NCBI GenBank assembly: GCA_022764265.1
Contig: JALERO010000088.1
Span: 1 to 53,825, forward strand
Reading direction: 5' to 3'
Length of the DNA stretch: 53,825 nucleotides
Source: Eubacterium sp.
GTDB lineage: Bacteria; Bacillota; Clostridia; Lachnospirales; Lachnospiraceae
Of this stretch, positions 8,692 through 20,095 are shown piece by piece; positions within the stretch are counted from its first letter, which is position 1, and every line of letters starts with the position of its first letter. The position numbers and the translations under genes were made by a program. The notes beneath the pieces are model-generated. The model searched no databases and was not told where the DNA came from. It saw nothing but the letters and a program-made list of their open reading frames with translations.

Positions 8692-10380
8692 CTATTTGTT
8701 ATCTGCCAGATCTTCTTCTGTAAAAGCATCCTTGATGGAACCTCCCGGAGCAACCATCGGCCATACTTTTTCATCACTGTCGATAAAGCAGTCAATCAGA
8801 TACGGTTCATTACAAGCAAGAGCATCTGCAAAAGCAGCTTCAAATTCCTGAATATTGGTAACGCGTTTTGCTTTGGCTCCCATTGCTTCTGCCACTTTAA
8901 CAAAATCCACCTTATCTGTCAATGTTGTGGAGGAATATCTTTCTCCATAGAACAGGGTCTGCCACTGGCGAACCATTCCGAGAACATGGTTGTTTACGAC
9001 AACCTGAATGACCGGAATGTTGGATCTGGTCGCCGTTGCAATCTCATTCATGTTCATTCTGAAACATCCGTCTCCGGCAACATTTACCACAATTTTATCC
9101 GGACATCCCACTTTTGCACCAATGGCTGCACCAAGGCCGTAGCCCATGGTTCCGAGGCCGCCGGAGGTGAGGTACTGTCTCGGATTTTTATATTTGTAGA
9201 ACTGAGCCGCCCACATCTGATGCTGTCCTACCTCTGTGGTGATGATTGCATCCCCATGGGTCATCTCATATATCTTTTCTACAACACCGGGACCGGAAAG
9301 CTGATCCTGATGGTATGTAAGAGGATATTTCTCTTTTAATTCCTGAATATGCTCAATCCAATCCGCGTGATTCTGTTCTTTAATTCGCTTATTAAAAATT
9401 GTGAGAACAGCCTTGATATCACCGACAATAGCGGTATCAACAATGATATTTTTATTAATCTCCGCCGGATCAATATCAATCTGAATGATTTTGGCATTCT
9501 TTGCAAAGGTCTTTGCATTACCATAAACTCGGTCGCTGAAACGACACCCGATTGCCACCAGCAAATCTGCTTCTGATACACCGATATTAGAAGTTTTAGT
9601 TCCGTGCATACCGAGCATTCCGGTATAGAGTGGATCCTCACCGGAAAATACTCCTTTTCCCATCAGAGTATCACAAACCGGTGCATTCACTTTCTGAACA
9701 AACTCTCTGACCTGATCTCTGGCATCGGCAAGAACACATCCGCCACCCAATAAAATATAGGGCCGCTTTGCTGCGTCAATCATCTCAGCAGCTTCTTTCA
9801 TATCCTTTTCACGAATCGTGTCGCATACCGGATGAATCTTCACCGGTTTTACAGATTCATAATACGTTTTTGCAGCTGTAACATCTTTTGTAATATCGAT
9901 CAACACCGGACCTTTTCTTCCGGATTGGGCGATTCGGAAAGCATCACGGATCGTGTCTGCCAGTGTCTCGATATCCTTCACGATATAATTATGCTTTGTG
10001 ATCGGCATGGTGACACCTTTAATGTCAATCTCCTGGAAAGAATCCTTTCCCAGAAGGCTGACAGCCACATTTGCCGTGATTGCTACCACAGGAATGGAAT
10101 CCATATATGCTGTTGCCAGACCGGTGACAAGATTCGTTGCTCCCGGTCCGGAGGTTGCCATACATACACCGACCTTTCCGGTTGCTCTCGCATATCCGTC
10201 CGCTGCGTGGGAAGCTCCCTGTTCGTGAGAAGTCAAAATATGTGTTATCTCATTACTATGTTTGTATAATTCATCATAAATGTTTAAGATTGCTCCGCCG
10301 GGATAACCAAAAACAGTGTCCACTCCCTGCTCCTTCAAACATTCAATAACGATCTCTGATCCATTCAGCACCTGCTTCAT
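8692..10380 (-). CDS. ilvB: Acetolactate synthase large (catalytic) subunit
   Basis: A 562-residue thiamine-diphosphate enzyme joining two pyruvates, or pyruvate and 2-oxobutyrate, at the first common step of branched-chain amino-acid synthesis. The catalytic glutamate is in LTSHEQGASHAADGYARATG. The central FAD-type domain contains LMGKGVFSGEDPLYTGMLGMHG. The ThDP motif starts at GDGCFRMNMNE and ends at VVVNN. Length is normal. The start has a weak AAAGGAT site. It follows ilvD by 21 bp. The regulatory small subunit gene ilvN, normally next to ilvB, is absent here, so feedback control must come from elsewhere or be missing. Confidence 0.95.
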   Translation of the reverse strand: MKQVLNGSEIVIECLKEQGVDTVFGYPGGAILNIYDELYKHSNEITHILTSHEQGASHAADGYARATGKVGVCMATSGPGATNLVTGLATAYMDSIPVVAITANVAVSLLGKDSFQEIDIKGVTMPITKHNYIVKDIETLADTIRDAFRIAQSGRKGPVLIDITKDVTAAKTYYESVKPVKIHPVCDTIREKDMKEAAEMIDAAKRPYILLGGGCVLADARDQVREFVQKVNAPVCDTLMGKGVFSGEDPLYTGMLGMHGTKTSNIGVSEADLLVAIGCRFSDRVYGNAKTFAKNAKIIQIDIDPAEINKNIIVDTAIVGDIKAVLTIFNKRIKEQNHADWIEHIQELKEKYPLTYHQDQLSGPGVVEKIYEMTHGDAIITTEVGQHQMWAAQFYKYKNPRQYLTSGGLGTMGYGLGAAIGAKVGCPDKIVVNVAGDGCFRMNMNEIATATRSNIPVIQVVVNNHVLGMVRQWQTLFYGERYSSTTLTDKVDFVKVAEAMGAKAKRVTNIQEFEAAFADALACNEPYLIDCFIDSDEKVWPMVAPGGSIKDAFTEEDLADNK

Positions 10381-10401
10381 CTGGTCTCAATCCTTTCTTT
10401 C

Positions 10402-12078
10402 TCATCCTTTTATCTGATTAACGTCAAGTACAGCTCCTCTGTTACCTGATGTGACAAGGGCTGCATAACGAAGCAGATAACCGTCTTTAATCTTTGGTTC
10501 TCTCGGCTGCCATTTTGCCTTTCTGGCTGCCAGTTCTTCATCGGAAACATCTACATTCAGACTGTTGTTAGGAATATCAATCTTAATGATATCTCCTTCT
10601 TCTACAAGAGCAATCGGTCCGCCCACTGCTGCTTCCGGTGAAACATGTCCGATGGACGCTCCACGGGAGGCGCCTGAGAAACGGCCGTCTGTGATCAATG
10701 CCACAGAATCTCCCAATCCCATACCTGCAATTGCAGAAGTCGGGTTAAGCATTTCTCTCATACCAGGGCCACCTTTTGGTCCTTCATAACGGATGACAAC
10801 CACATCACCCGGAACAATTTTTCCGCCTTTGATTGCTTTGATTGCGTCTTCCTCACAGTCAAATACACGAGCCGGACCTTCATGAACCATCATTTCAGGA
10901 ACGACAGCTGACTGTTTTACAATACCGGTGTCCGGTGCAAGATTACCTTTCAATACGGCAATACCGCCCTGAGCCAGATATGGATTATCAATCGGACGAA
11001 TGACCTCTGGATTTTTGTTATATACATGAGCAATATTCTCACCTACCGTCTTGCCTGTAGCTGTGATCTGATCTTCATAGAGAAGACCTTTTTTGCTAAG
11101 CTCATTCATGACAGCATATACACCGCCTGCTGCATTTAAGTCTTCCATATAAGTAGGACCTGCCGGTGCCAGATGACAAAGGTTTGGTGTTTTAGAACTG
11201 ATTTCATTGGCAATATCCATATCTAATCTTACACCTGCTTCATGGGCAATTGCCGGTAGGTGAAGCATGGTGTTGGTAGAACATCCCAGTGCCATATCTA
11301 CTGTCATGCAGTTTAAGAAGGCTTTCTCTGTCATGATATCACTCGGACAGATATTTTTCTCATATAATTCCATGACCTTCATACCCGCATGTTTTGCAAG
11401 ACGGATTCTTTCAGAGTAAACTGCAGGAATCGTTCCATTTCCCTGAAGTCCCATACCGAGAACCTCTGTCATACAGTTCATGGAATTGGCTGTGTACATA
11501 CCGGAGCAGGAACCGCAGGTCGGACATACGTTATTAACATATTCTTCTACCTTTTCTGCTGTCATTTTTCCTGCCTCGTAGGAGCCAACTGCTTCAAACA
11601 TGGAAGAAAGACTTCTCTTACATCCGTCCACACGGCCTGCAAGCATTGGACCACCACTGACAAAAACAGTCGGCACATTGATTCTTGCTGCTGCCATCAG
11701 AAGGCCTGGTACATTTTTATCACAGTTTGGAATCATAACGAGCGCATCAAACTGATGAGCCTTTGCCATACATTCTGTGGAATCTGCAATCAATTCTCTT
11801 GTAACAAGGGAATACTTCATTCCCACATGGCCCATGGCAATTCCATCACAGACTGCTATAGCAGGGATAACGATTGGAGTTCCGCCGGCCATTGCCACTC
11901 CCATTTTTACAGCTTCTGTGATTTTATCCAGATTCATATGCCCCGGAACGATTTCGTTATAGGAGCTGACGATACCAACCAGCGGACGTTCCAGCTCTTC
12001 TTTTGTAAAACCTAATGCATTAAATAATGAACGATGAGGTGCCTGCTGCATCCCTTTTTTTACCTGATCACTTTTCAT
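10402..12078 (-). CDS. ilvD: Dihydroxy-acid dehydratase
   Basis: A 558-residue iron-sulfur enzyme dehydrating dihydroxy-acids to the 2-oxo precursors of valine and isoleucine. Cluster cysteines are seen in [10 protein letters not shown] and in [18 protein letters not shown]. The active-site serine region near the C-terminus reads GRFSGASRG with the family's IGHVSPEA. Length fits the family. The start is preceded by TTGGAGGAAG. It lies 14 bp after leuB and 21 bp before ilvB in the same direction, so the three form an operon. The Fe-S cluster makes it oxygen-sensitive, in keeping with an anaerobe. Confidence 0.96.
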   Translation of the reverse strand: MKSDQVKKGMQQAPHRSLFNALGFTKEELERPLVGIVSSYNEIVPGHMNLDKITEAVKMGVAMAGGTPIVIPAIAVCDGIAMGHVGMKYSLVTRELIADSTECMAKAHQFDALVMIPNCDKNVPGLLMAAARINVPTVFVSGGPMLAGRVDGCKRSLSSMFEAVGSYEAGKMTAEKVEEYVNNVCPTCGSCSGMYTANSMNCMTEVLGMGLQGNGTIPAVYSERIRLAKHAGMKVMELYEKNICPSDIMTEKAFLNCMTVDMALGCSTNTMLHLPAIAHEAGVRLDMDIANEISSKTPNLCHLAPAGPTYMEDLNAAGGVYAVMNELSKKGLLYEDQITATGKTVGENIAHVYNKNPEVIRPIDNPYLAQGGIAVLKGNLAPDTGIVKQSAVVPEMMVHEGPARVFDCEEDAIKAIKGGKIVPGDVVVIRYEGPKGGPGMREMLNPTSAIAGMGLGDSVALITDGRFSGASRGASIGHVSPEAAVGGPIALVEEGDIIKIDIPNNSLNVDVSDEELAARKAKWQPREPKIKDGYLLRYAALVTSGNRGAVLDVNQIKG

Positions 12079-12092
12079 TTTCTTCCTCCAAT

Positions 12093-13175
12093 TTATATAC
12101 GTTCTGCGATGAGATCTCCCATCTCTTTCGTACCGACTTCTGTCATGCCCTCAGACATGATATCGACAGTACGATAACCTTCTTTTAATACCTGTTTAAT
12201 TGCATTTTCCACATCGTCTGCCGCTCCATCCATATTAAAGGAATAGCGAAGCATCATTGCTGCAGATAAAATAGTGGCAATCGGATTGGCCAGATTCATT
12301 CCCGCAATATCAGGAGCTGAACCATGACTCGGTTCATAAAGTCCAAAGGAACCTTCCTTTAAACTTGCGGAAGAAAGCATTCCGATGGAACCGGTCACCA
12401 TACTTGCCTCATCTGAAAGAATATCGCCAAACATATTTTCCGTCAAAATGACATCAAACTGTTTCGGATCACGAACCAGCTGCATTGCGCAGTTATCCAC
12501 CAGCATATGCTCCAGTTCCACTTCCGGATAATCTTTTGCCACTTCACTAACAACCTTTCTCCACAAACGGGAGGAGTCCAGTACATTTGCCTTGTCAACG
12601 CTGGTCACTTTCTTTCTTCTCTTCATGGCAATCTCAAAACCACGGATTGCAATTCTACGGATTTCATCTTCATTATATGTAAGGGTATCCGTTGCTTTAA
12701 GAATTCCATTTTCTTCTTCCGTCTTCCGATCACCAAAGTAAAGGCCACCGGTCAGTTCTCTCATGACAACCAGATCAAAACCATCCCCTATGATATCTTC
12801 CCGAAGCGGGCATGCTGCTTTCAATTCCTCATAAAGGTAGGCCGGGCGCATATTGGCAAAAAGGCCAAGTCCTTTACGAATGGCAAGTAGCCCTGCTTCC
12901 GGTCTCAGGTTCGCAGGCAGCTTATACCATGGTGAAGTTGTTGTATTGCCTCCAATGGATCCCATAAGAACAGCGTCACAGTTTCTTGCTGTCTCAAGAG
13001 CTTCCGCTGTCAGAGGTTCTCCGTGAACATCAATAGATGCCCCTCCCAAAAGGATATCTGTATAATCAAATTCCTGTGAATATTTTTCGGAAACTTTATT
13101 CAATACCTTCAGTGCTTCCGCAACGATTTCCGGACCGATTCCGTCGCCTCGAATTACACCAACTTTAAAACTCAT
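12093..13175 (-). CDS. leuB: 3-isopropylmalate dehydrogenase
   Basis: A 360-residue NAD-dependent decarboxylating dehydrogenase of leucine synthesis. The N-terminus [16 protein letters not shown] is typical. The signature with [20 protein letters not shown] binds Mg-isopropylmalate, and [18 protein letters not shown] forms the NAD-binding loop. The ATG at 13175 is preferred over one nine bases upstream because GAAAGG is correctly spaced only for it. It is first in the leuB-ilvD-ilvB-serA-asd run. A promoter and a CodY-like box lie in the 100 bp upstream. The leuC/leuD isomerase genes are not in the window. Confidence 0.95.
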   Translation of the reverse strand: MSFKVGVIRGDGIGPEIVAEALKVLNKVSEKYSQEFDYTDILLGGASIDVHGEPLTAEALETARNCDAVLMGSIGGNTTTSPWYKLPANLRPEAGLLAIRKGLGLFANMRPAYLYEELKAACPLREDIIGDGFDLVVMRELTGGLYFGDRKTEEENGILKATDTLTYNEDEIRRIAIRGFEIAMKRRKKVTSVDKANVLDSSRLWRKVVSEVAKDYPEVELEHMLVDNCAMQLVRDPKQFDVILTENMFGDILSDEASMVTGSIGMLSSASLKEGSFGLYEPSHGSAPDIAGMNLANPIATILSAAMMLRYSFNMDGAADDVENAIKQVLKEGYRTVDIMSEGMTEVGTKEMGDLIAERI

Positions 13176-13199
13176 TTTTTTCATCCCTTTCTATCCTGA

Positions 13200-13214
13200 A
13201 TTTATCTGAAAATA
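13200..13214 (-). promoter_or_regulatory. Candidate CodY box downstream of the leuB promoter
   Basis: On the minus strand TATTTTCAGATAAAT matches 12 of 15 positions of the CodY consensus AATTTTCWGAAAATT. It lies just after the predicted transcription start, where bound CodY would block transcription. CodY control of ilv-leu operons is established in Firmicutes. Its role here is inferred. Confidence 0.4.
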
Positions 13215-13231
13215 GATACTCACAATTACTA

Positions 13232-13260
13232 ATCATATCTCATTTTTCAATCATAATCAA
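13232..13260 (-). promoter_or_regulatory. Promoter of the leuB operon
   Basis: TTGATT (13255-13260) and TATGAT (13232-13237) on the minus strand are 17 bases apart, about 57 bp before the leuB ATG. This places transcription start near 13225. Confidence 0.55.
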
Positions 13261-13290
13261 TCATTTTTGAAGGATTTCAACACGAAAAAA

Positions 13291-14067
13291 TTATTTTTCA
13301 TCTTCTTTACCCTTATTATCCAACTTATTTTGAACCTTCATGAGAAATTCCTCCCAGGCATCTTCATGCTTCACAAAATAAAGCGGGCACATTTTCCCTG
13401 TGACATCATAATGGCGAATTACATCATTTGAGTCCAGCTCATAGGTGTCACACAACCATGCGGTTAATTGTACCAGTGAAGCATAGGTCTTTTTATTAAA
13501 TTTTCCATTTGCTTTTTCATGACAGCATTCAATGGATATGGTGTCGGAATTTCGGTCATTGGAAGCATAGGAAATCTCCGTAAGAGGAATACACTGAATG
13601 ATCTCTCCATCCAATCCAATAATGTAATGGCTGCTCGCCTTTGTAGTATGGGTATCCTTCAGATTCTCAAAATAATCTCTATTTTCCCGGGCAGTGGATT
13701 TCGGATTGCTGACATAATGAACCACGATTCCTTTTACTTTTTTCAAGGGAATTCCACTTCTGCTGTAGGGATTTTCAACTATGTAATCCTGAATGATCTC
13801 CGGTCTCCCACATGCCCCCTCTTCCGCCGGTAGAATTCCGCTTCCTTCAGCCTCTTCTGTCTGAAAAGAATTCTGTTTCCCAACGGAATTTCTGTTCATA
13901 CTGAGCGCATTTTTGAAAACAACCAGCGCCAAAGCCAATAATACTACAGTTCCAAATAATTCCAGATTCTTTTGAAAAGAACTCTTATTTTTCCCTGGAC
14001 GGTATGTTTTTTTCTTCTTGTTTTTCTTATGTTTTGAAAGAAATGATTTATTTTTCTTCTGTGCCAA
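13291..14067 (-). CDS. N-acetylmuramoyl-L-alanine amidase (Amidase_2/PGRP fold), membrane-anchored
   Basis: About 258 residues if it starts at the TTG at 14067, which has AAAGGGG upstream. Longer frames lack a site and run into the guaB terminator. The N-terminus is very basic (KKNKKKK). One membrane segment lies at about residues 37-53, followed by a linker and a zinc amidase domain from about residue 110. Likely zinc ligands are His in IVVHYV (near 117), His in VIRHYDVTG and Cys in KMCP, the T7-lysozyme pattern. It should cleave peptidoglycan outside the membrane. Autolysis or spore/cortex remodelling are both possible. It follows guaB but is separated from it by a terminator. Confidence 0.8.
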   Translation of the reverse strand: MAQKKNKSFLSKHKKNKKKKTYRPGKNKSSFQKNLELFGTVVLLALALVVFKNALSMNRNSVGKQNSFQTEEAEGSGILPAEEGACGRPEIIQDYIVENPYSRSGIPLKKVKGIVVHYVSNPKSTARENRDYFENLKDTHTTKASSHYIIGLDGEIIQCIPLTEISYASNDRNSDTISIECCHEKANGKFNKKTYASLVQLTAWLCDTYELDSNDVIRHYDVTGKMCPLYFVKHEDAWEEFLMKVQNKLDNKGKEDEK

Positions 14068-14111
14068 ATCCGTCCCAGCCCCTTTGTATATGTTATTAGA
14101 AAGTGTGTATG

Positions 14112-14159
14112 AAAAAAAGCTGCGCAGAAAAAGGTTGATCAAAACCCATCTGCAACAGC
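14112..14159 (-). terminator. Terminator of guaB
   Basis: On the minus strand GCTG-TT-GCAGA pairs with TCTGC-G-CAGC and is followed by TTTTTTT. A small GGTT/AACC inner stem lies in the loop. A second hairpin without a U-tract (GATAAGGGAT/ATCCCTTTATC, 14195-14216) directly follows the guaB stop. Confidence 0.7.
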
Positions 14160-14218
14160 TCTTATATTCATTCCGTGCTTCTTTGCACATTTCGGATAAA
14201 GGGATGATCCCTTATCTG

Positions 14219-15724
<1,506 letters not shown>

Positions 15725-15759
15725 CTATGCTGGTTTCAAAAACCCGATGTTAGTTAGTT

Positions 15760-15788
15760 ATGTTAGCAAAGAAATTTAATTTTGTCAA
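15760..15788 (-). promoter_or_regulatory. Promoter of guaB
   Basis: TTGACA (15783-15788) and TAACAT (15760-15765) on the minus strand with a 17-base spacer. Transcription should start near the repeated AACTAACTAAC string. Confidence 0.6.
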
Positions 15789-15865
15789 CGTAGAAAAAGA
15801 ACGTTTTTTTGTCTGAATTTTTATGAATTATTATACAAATTCACAGTTTACAATAAAATGAAAAA

Positions 15866-15924
15866 GGACATGTTCCTATTCTGATATGAAAAATACTTTC
15901 CACACCAGAGTAGAAAACATGTCC
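15866..15924 (-). terminator. Long terminator hairpin after nfnB
   Basis: GGACATGTT (15866-15874) pairs with AACATGTCC (15916-15924). Further imperfect pairing inside (CTA/TAG, TCTG/CAGA) extends the stem. On the minus strand it ends with TTTTTCATTTTATT. It closes the nfnAB unit. Confidence 0.7.
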
Positions 15925-15959
15925 CTGTTTTCAAATCACCTCAAAGATGATCTTTATAT

Positions 15960-17357
15960 TTATTTTGCAGACAATTTCTCGTCAATCGCTGCTGCCGCAC
16001 GTTTTCCTGCACCCATAGCAAGGATAACGGTAGCTGCACCGGTTACGGTATCTCCACCGGCATATACATTTTCTTTGGAAGATTCCATTGTCTCCTCGTT
16101 AACGATGATTCCGCCCCATTTCTGGCACTCCAGTCCAGGCGTTGTCTGGCGGATCAGCGGATTCGGGCTCTGGCCGATGGCGATGACAACCGTCTCCACA
16201 TCCAGGACGTAGTTGGAGCCTTCGATCGGTTCCGGACGTCTTCTTCCGGACGCATCCGGTTCACCAAGCTGCTGCTCGATCACTTCCATACCTTTCACCC
16301 AGCCGTTCTCATCACCAACGATCGCTGCCGGATTGTTGAGGAACTTGAAGATGATTCCCTCTTCTTTTGCGTGATGAAGCTCTTCCAGACGGGCCGGTGC
16401 TTCTTCCTCACTTCTTCTGTATACGATGTAAACCTCTTCTGCTCCAAGACGTTTTGCGGTTCTTGCTGCATCCATAGCCACGTTACCTGCACCCACAACA
16501 GCGACTCTCTTTCCAATCTTAACCGGTGTTGGTGTTTCCGGGAATTTATAGCCTTTCATCAGGTTCACACGGGTAAGGAATTCATTGGCGGAATAAACGC
16601 CCAGAAGGTTCTCGCCAGGAATGTTCAGGAAACGAGGGAGTCCTGCTCCGCTTCCCACGAAGACTGCTTCATATCCTTCTTCCATGAGCTCGTCGATGGT
16701 AACGGATCTTCCGACAATCACGTTGGTCTCAATCTTAACACCAAGGTCTTCCACGCTCTTGATCTCTTTAGCAACCAGTGCCTTTGGCAGACGGAATTCC
16801 GGTATACCGTAGCTCAATACACCACCGGCTTTATGTAATGCTTCAAATACTGTCACATCATAGCCTTTTTTAATCAGCTCGCCTGCACAGGTGATGCCGG
16901 CAGGACCGGAACCAACCACTGCAACCTTTTTGCCATTTTTCTCAATGTTCGCTTCTGCAGGTTTTGCATTTGCCATATGGTAATCAGCTACAAAGCGTTC
17001 CATACGACCGATTCCGACAGGTTCTCCCTTGATACCGCGGACACATTTACCCTCACACTGGTTCTCCTGAGGACATACACGTCCACAGATTGCAGGCAGA
17101 GCGTTCTCACTGGTGATCACTTCATAAGCACCTTCGAAATCGCCTGCTGCCACTTTCTCAATGAATTCCGGGATCGGAACATTGACAGGACATCCGTTCA
17201 CGCATGGTTTGTTCTTACAGTTTAAGCAGCGGGTAGCTTCTTCCATGGCCATCTCTGCGGTATAACCTAATGCTACCTCATCAAAGTTTTTATTTCTAAC
17301 ATTTGGATCCTGTTCCGGCATCGGAACTTTGGTCAGACTCATATTTTTCTTTGCCAT
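15960..17357 (-). CDS. nfnB: NADPH-dependent oxidoreductase, GltD-like (NfnB-type, large subunit)
   Basis: A 465-residue flavoprotein often annotated as glutamate synthase small subunit. The N-terminal domain has two cysteine clusters, CLNCKNKPCVNGCP and CGRVCPQENQCEGKC, for 4Fe-4S centres. It is followed by an FAD-binding GSGPAGITCAGELIKKGYDV and an NADP-binding VVGAGNVAMDAARTAKRLGA. No glutamate synthase large subunit is nearby. The immediate upstream partner is a ferredoxin-NADP-reductase-like subunit, so the pair fits NfnAB, which couples ferredoxin, NADH and NADP by electron bifurcation. The start at 17357 has AAGGGGAG and begins one base after the nfnA stop. A sulfide-dehydrogenase (SudAB) label would be equivalent. 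Confidence 0.85.
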   Translation of the reverse strand: MAKKNMSLTKVPMPEQDPNVRNKNFDEVALGYTAEMAMEEATRCLNCKNKPCVNGCPVNVPIPEFIEKVAAGDFEGAYEVITSENALPAICGRVCPQENQCEGKCVRGIKGEPVGIGRMERFVADYHMANAKPAEANIEKNGKKVAVVGSGPAGITCAGELIKKGYDVTVFEALHKAGGVLSYGIPEFRLPKALVAKEIKSVEDLGVKIETNVIVGRSVTIDELMEEGYEAVFVGSGAGLPRFLNIPGENLLGVYSANEFLTRVNLMKGYKFPETPTPVKIGKRVAVVGAGNVAMDAARTAKRLGAEEVYIVYRRSEEEAPARLEELHHAKEEGIIFKFLNNPAAIVGDENGWVKGMEVIEQQLGEPDASGRRRPEPIEGSNYVLDVETVVIAIGQSPNPLIRQTTPGLECQKWGGIIVNEETMESSKENVYAGGDTVTGAATVILAMGAGKRAAAAIDEKLSAK

Positions 17358-17358
17358 C

Positions 17359-18186
17359 TTAGTTTGCTCCCCTTCCAATCTTGCACTCATGTTCTTCTTC
17401 TTTAAAGAATCCCTGTCTCTTCATACATTCATCAAAATCAACTTTAAATCCGTCAAAGTCAGGACCGTCCACGCAGGCAAACTTTGTCTCGCCGCCAACG
17501 GTTACACGGCAGCCGCCGCACATTCCTGTACCGTCGATCATGATCGGATTCAGGGAGACCATGGTGTGAAGTCCGATCGGCTGGGTCACTTTTACCACAT
17601 TTTTCATCATGATCAGCGGACCGATGGCGATACATTCATCATACACTTCGCCTTTATCCAGCAGATCCTGAAGTACGGTGGTAACGAAACCTTTGGTTCC
17701 GAGACTTCCGTCATCGGTTGCAATGTAAACATTGTCACAGAACTCTGCAAATTTCTCTGCAAGGAGTACAAATTCCGCACTCTTTCCGCCGATGATCACA
17801 TCGACCTTCGTTCCCAGCTGTGCAAGCTTGCGAAGCTGAGGATATAATGGAGCAGCTCCCACACCACCGGCAACACCGATCACCTTGTTTTCTTTCTTCT
17901 CTAAAACTGCAGGCACACCAAGAGGTCCTACAAAATCTGCAACATAATCGCCTTCCTGTTTTTTGCTGAGCAATTCTGTTGAATATCCGACTACCTGATA
18001 AATAATAGTAACGGTTTCTTTCTCACGATCATAATCGGCAATTGTCAGAGGAACACGTTCTCCATCTTCGTCTACACGAATGATAATAAACTGACCAGGC
18101 TCACATTTTCTTGCCACAAACGGAGCATGGATCTCCATCAGTTCAACCGCATTATTCAATACTTCTTTTTTTACAATCTTGTACAT
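17359..18186 (-). CDS. nfnA: Ferredoxin-NADP reductase-like subunit (NfnA-type, small subunit)
   Basis: A 275-residue FAD/NAD-binding protein with a 2Fe-2S site. The FAD domain shows ERVPLTIAD, the family's RPLS-like motif, and the nucleotide-binding domain starts GVAGGVGAAPLYPQLRKLA. Near the C-terminus GTGMCGGCRVTVGG plus a later FACVDGPDFDG supplies the four cysteines for the 2Fe-2S cluster. Start 18186 is chosen for the GGAAGGA site. Upstream in-frame codons contain no site. It is cotranscribed with nfnB, with one base between stop and start. The promoter region holds two striking inverted repeats, so expression is probably regulated. Confidence 0.86.
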   Translation of the reverse strand: MYKIVKKEVLNNAVELMEIHAPFVARKCEPGQFIIIRVDEDGERVPLTIADYDREKETVTIIYQVVGYSTELLSKKQEGDYVADFVGPLGVPAVLEKKENKVIGVAGGVGAAPLYPQLRKLAQLGTKVDVIIGGKSAEFVLLAEKFAEFCDNVYIATDDGSLGTKGFVTTVLQDLLDKGEVYDECIAIGPLIMMKNVVKVTQPIGLHTMVSLNPIMIDGTGMCGGCRVTVGGETKFACVDGPDFDGFKVDFDECMKRQGFFKEEEHECKIGRGAN

Positions 18187-18212
18187 GCGTCCTTCCACCT
18201 CACTTAAAATAT

Positions 18213-18246
18213 CATAAAAAAAGACAAAACTTTGTCTTTTTTTATG
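18213..18246. repeat. Perfect 16-bp inverted repeat in the nfnA leader
   Basis: CATAAAAAAAGACAAA (18213-18228) and TTTGTCTTTTTTTATG (18231-18246) are exact complements with a two-base gap. It lies between the predicted transcription start and the nfnA ribosome binding site. As RNA it would be a long A-U hairpin with a U-run, possibly an attenuator. As DNA it could be an operator. Confidence 0.6.
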
Positions 18247-18254
18247 CAATAATA

Positions 18255-18282
18255 TTATTACATGAACCACCGAAAAATACAA
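18255..18282 (-). promoter_or_regulatory. Candidate nfnA promoter
   Basis: TTGTAT (18277-18282) and TAATAA (18255-18260) on the minus strand, 16 bases apart. The -35 box lies inside one arm of a 12-bp inverted repeat. Confidence 0.4.
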
Positions 18283-18322
18283 GACAAACTAGCGATATCC
18301 AACTATTTTTCTTGTATTTTTC
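18272..18322. repeat. Perfect 12-bp inverted repeat upstream of nfnA
   Basis: GAAAAATACAAG (18272-18283) and CTTGTATTTTTC (18311-18322) are exact complements separated by 27 bp. The proximal arm covers the predicted -35 box. Candidate operator, or a hairpin in the glnS 3' end. Confidence 0.55.
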
Positions 18323-18377
18323 TAAGAATATGCTTAAAATTCAACAGTTTATTGTCTGAAAAAAAACAATGTTTTGT

Positions 18378-20045
18378 CTATTTTTTTGGTTTATAAGAGC
18401 TCTTTAATGATACGATCCGGTTGAAGACCAGATGTTCTTCCGTACTGTCTTTTGCATCACAGCAGAAATATCCGTTTCTCACAAACTGGAAACTGTCATA
18501 AGCTTTACTGTCTTTTAATGCAGATTCCAATTTACAATTCTGTAATACTGTCAGAGAATTCGGATTCAGATTCAGGCTTCCATCTTCATTGTATACACCT
18601 TTTTCTTCGTCCACAATATTCTCATAAAGACGGACTTCCGCATCCACGCATTCCGTTGCACATACCCAGTGGATGGTTCCCTTAACCTTTCTTCCGGTAA
18701 ATCCGCTGCCACTTTTTGTCTCAGGATCATAGGTACAGTATATTTCTGTCACGTTACCGTTCTCATCGGTTTTATAATCCGTACATTTTACAAAATAAGC
18801 ATTCATCAGACGCACTTCATTTCCAGGATAGAGACGGAAATATTTCTTTGGCGGATCAATCATAAAGTCCTCTCTCTCAATGTATAGTTCTCTGCCAAAC
18901 GCAACCTGACGTACTCCCAGTTCCTCATTTTCTTTATTGTTTTCCACATCCAGATATTCGATCTGCCCTTCCGGATAATTGGTAATGATCACCTTAACCG
19001 GATCCAGAATTGCCATCATTCTGGATTTCTTTAATTTGAGATCATCACGGATACAGAATTCAAGCATGGCATAATCCACAGAACTCTGCGCCTTGGATAC
19101 ACCTGCCAGCTCAATAAAGTTTCGAATGGATTCCGGAGTAAATCCTCTCCTTCGTAAAGCTGCAATGGAAACCAGACGTGGGTCATCCCAACCGTCAACA
19201 ATGCCTTCCTCCACCAGTTTCTTGATATATCGTTTACCGGTGATTACATTGGTCAGATACATTTTTGCAAATTCGATCTGACGAGGCGGATTTTCAAATC
19301 CCACTTCTCTCACAACCCAATCATAGAGCGGTCTGTGGTCTTCAAATTCCAATGTACAGATGGAATGGGTCACTCCTTCAATGGCATCTTCAATCGGATG
19401 TGCAAAATCATACATTGGATAAATGCACCATTTATCTCCGGTATTGTGATGAGTCATATGTGCCACACGATAAATGACCGGATCTCTCATATTCATATTA
19501 CCGGAAGCCATGTCGATTTTAGCACGAAGAACCTTCTCTCCATCTTTGAATTCACCGTTTTTCATTCTTTCAAAGAGATCCAGATTTTCCTCAACAGAAC
19601 GATTGCGGTACGGACTTTCCTTTCCCGGTTCTTTTAAAGTTCCGCGATATTCACGGATTTCCTCTGCTGTCAGATCACAGACAAAAGCCTTTCCTTTTTT
19701 AATAAGTGTAACTGCCGCCTCATACATCTGATCAAAATAATCGGATGCAAAGAAAAGACGTTCTTCATAATCCGCGCCAAGCCAGTTGACATCTGCCTTA
19801 ATTGATTCCACAAATTCCATCTTTTCTTTCGTTGGGTTTGTGTCATCAAATCGAAGATTAAATTTACCATTGTATTTCTGAGCCAATCCATAGTTTAATA
19901 AAATTGACTTTGCATGTCCAATATGAAGATATCCATTCGGCTCCGGAGGGAAACGAGTCACCACATGATCATATACTCCTTCTGCCAGATCCTTATCAAT
20001 TGCCATTTCAATAAAATTTTTCGATACTTTTTCCTTTTCTTCCAT
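18378..20045 (-). CDS. glnS: Glutaminyl-tRNA synthetase
   Basis: A 555-residue class I synthetase charging tRNA-Gln. The HIGH motif is in [18 protein letters not shown] and the catalytic core continues with [12 protein letters not shown]. The KMSKS-equivalent and the class Ic GlnRS C-terminal anticodon-binding barrels (about 345-555) are present. The pattern [21 protein letters not shown] lies at the catalytic/anticodon domain boundary. Length matches bacterial GlnRS. The start has TAGGAGG. Direct GlnRS charging is not universal in Gram-positives, but it occurs in several Clostridia. It has its own promoter. Confidence 0.96.
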   Translation of the reverse strand: MEEKEKVSKNFIEMAIDKDLAEGVYDHVVTRFPPEPNGYLHIGHAKSILLNYGLAQKYNGKFNLRFDDTNPTKEKMEFVESIKADVNWLGADYEERLFFASDYFDQMYEAAVTLIKKGKAFVCDLTAEEIREYRGTLKEPGKESPYRNRSVEENLDLFERMKNGEFKDGEKVLRAKIDMASGNMNMRDPVIYRVAHMTHHNTGDKWCIYPMYDFAHPIEDAIEGVTHSICTLEFEDHRPLYDWVVREVGFENPPRQIEFAKMYLTNVITGKRYIKKLVEEGIVDGWDDPRLVSIAALRRRGFTPESIRNFIELAGVSKAQSSVDYAMLEFCIRDDLKLKKSRMMAILDPVKVIITNYPEGQIEYLDVENNKENEELGVRQVAFGRELYIEREDFMIDPPKKYFRLYPGNEVRLMNAYFVKCTDYKTDENGNVTEIYCTYDPETKSGSGFTGRKVKGTIHWVCATECVDAEVRLYENIVDEEKGVYNEDGSLNLNPNSLTVLQNCKLESALKDSKAYDSFQFVRNGYFCCDAKDSTEEHLVFNRIVSLKSSYKPKK

Positions 20046-20095
20046 GGTAGTCCTCCTAAATGAAATGCAGGAATAAATCCTGTCACCTGCGTTCT

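Noticed and set aside
13185-13290. T-box leader before leuB
   Set aside because: The gap is only about 100 bp and has no GGTGG-type T-box core or terminator stem. A CodY box is the better candidate.
14068-14190. N-terminal extension of the amidase to 14190
   Set aside because: The extension would be read from within the guaB terminator, has no ribosome binding site and encodes an unrelated Cys/Trp-rich string.
15960-17357. Glutamate synthase small subunit (gltD) as the function of nfnB
   Set aside because: No large subunit gene is nearby, and the partner is a ferredoxin-NADP reductase-like protein, so NfnAB fits better.
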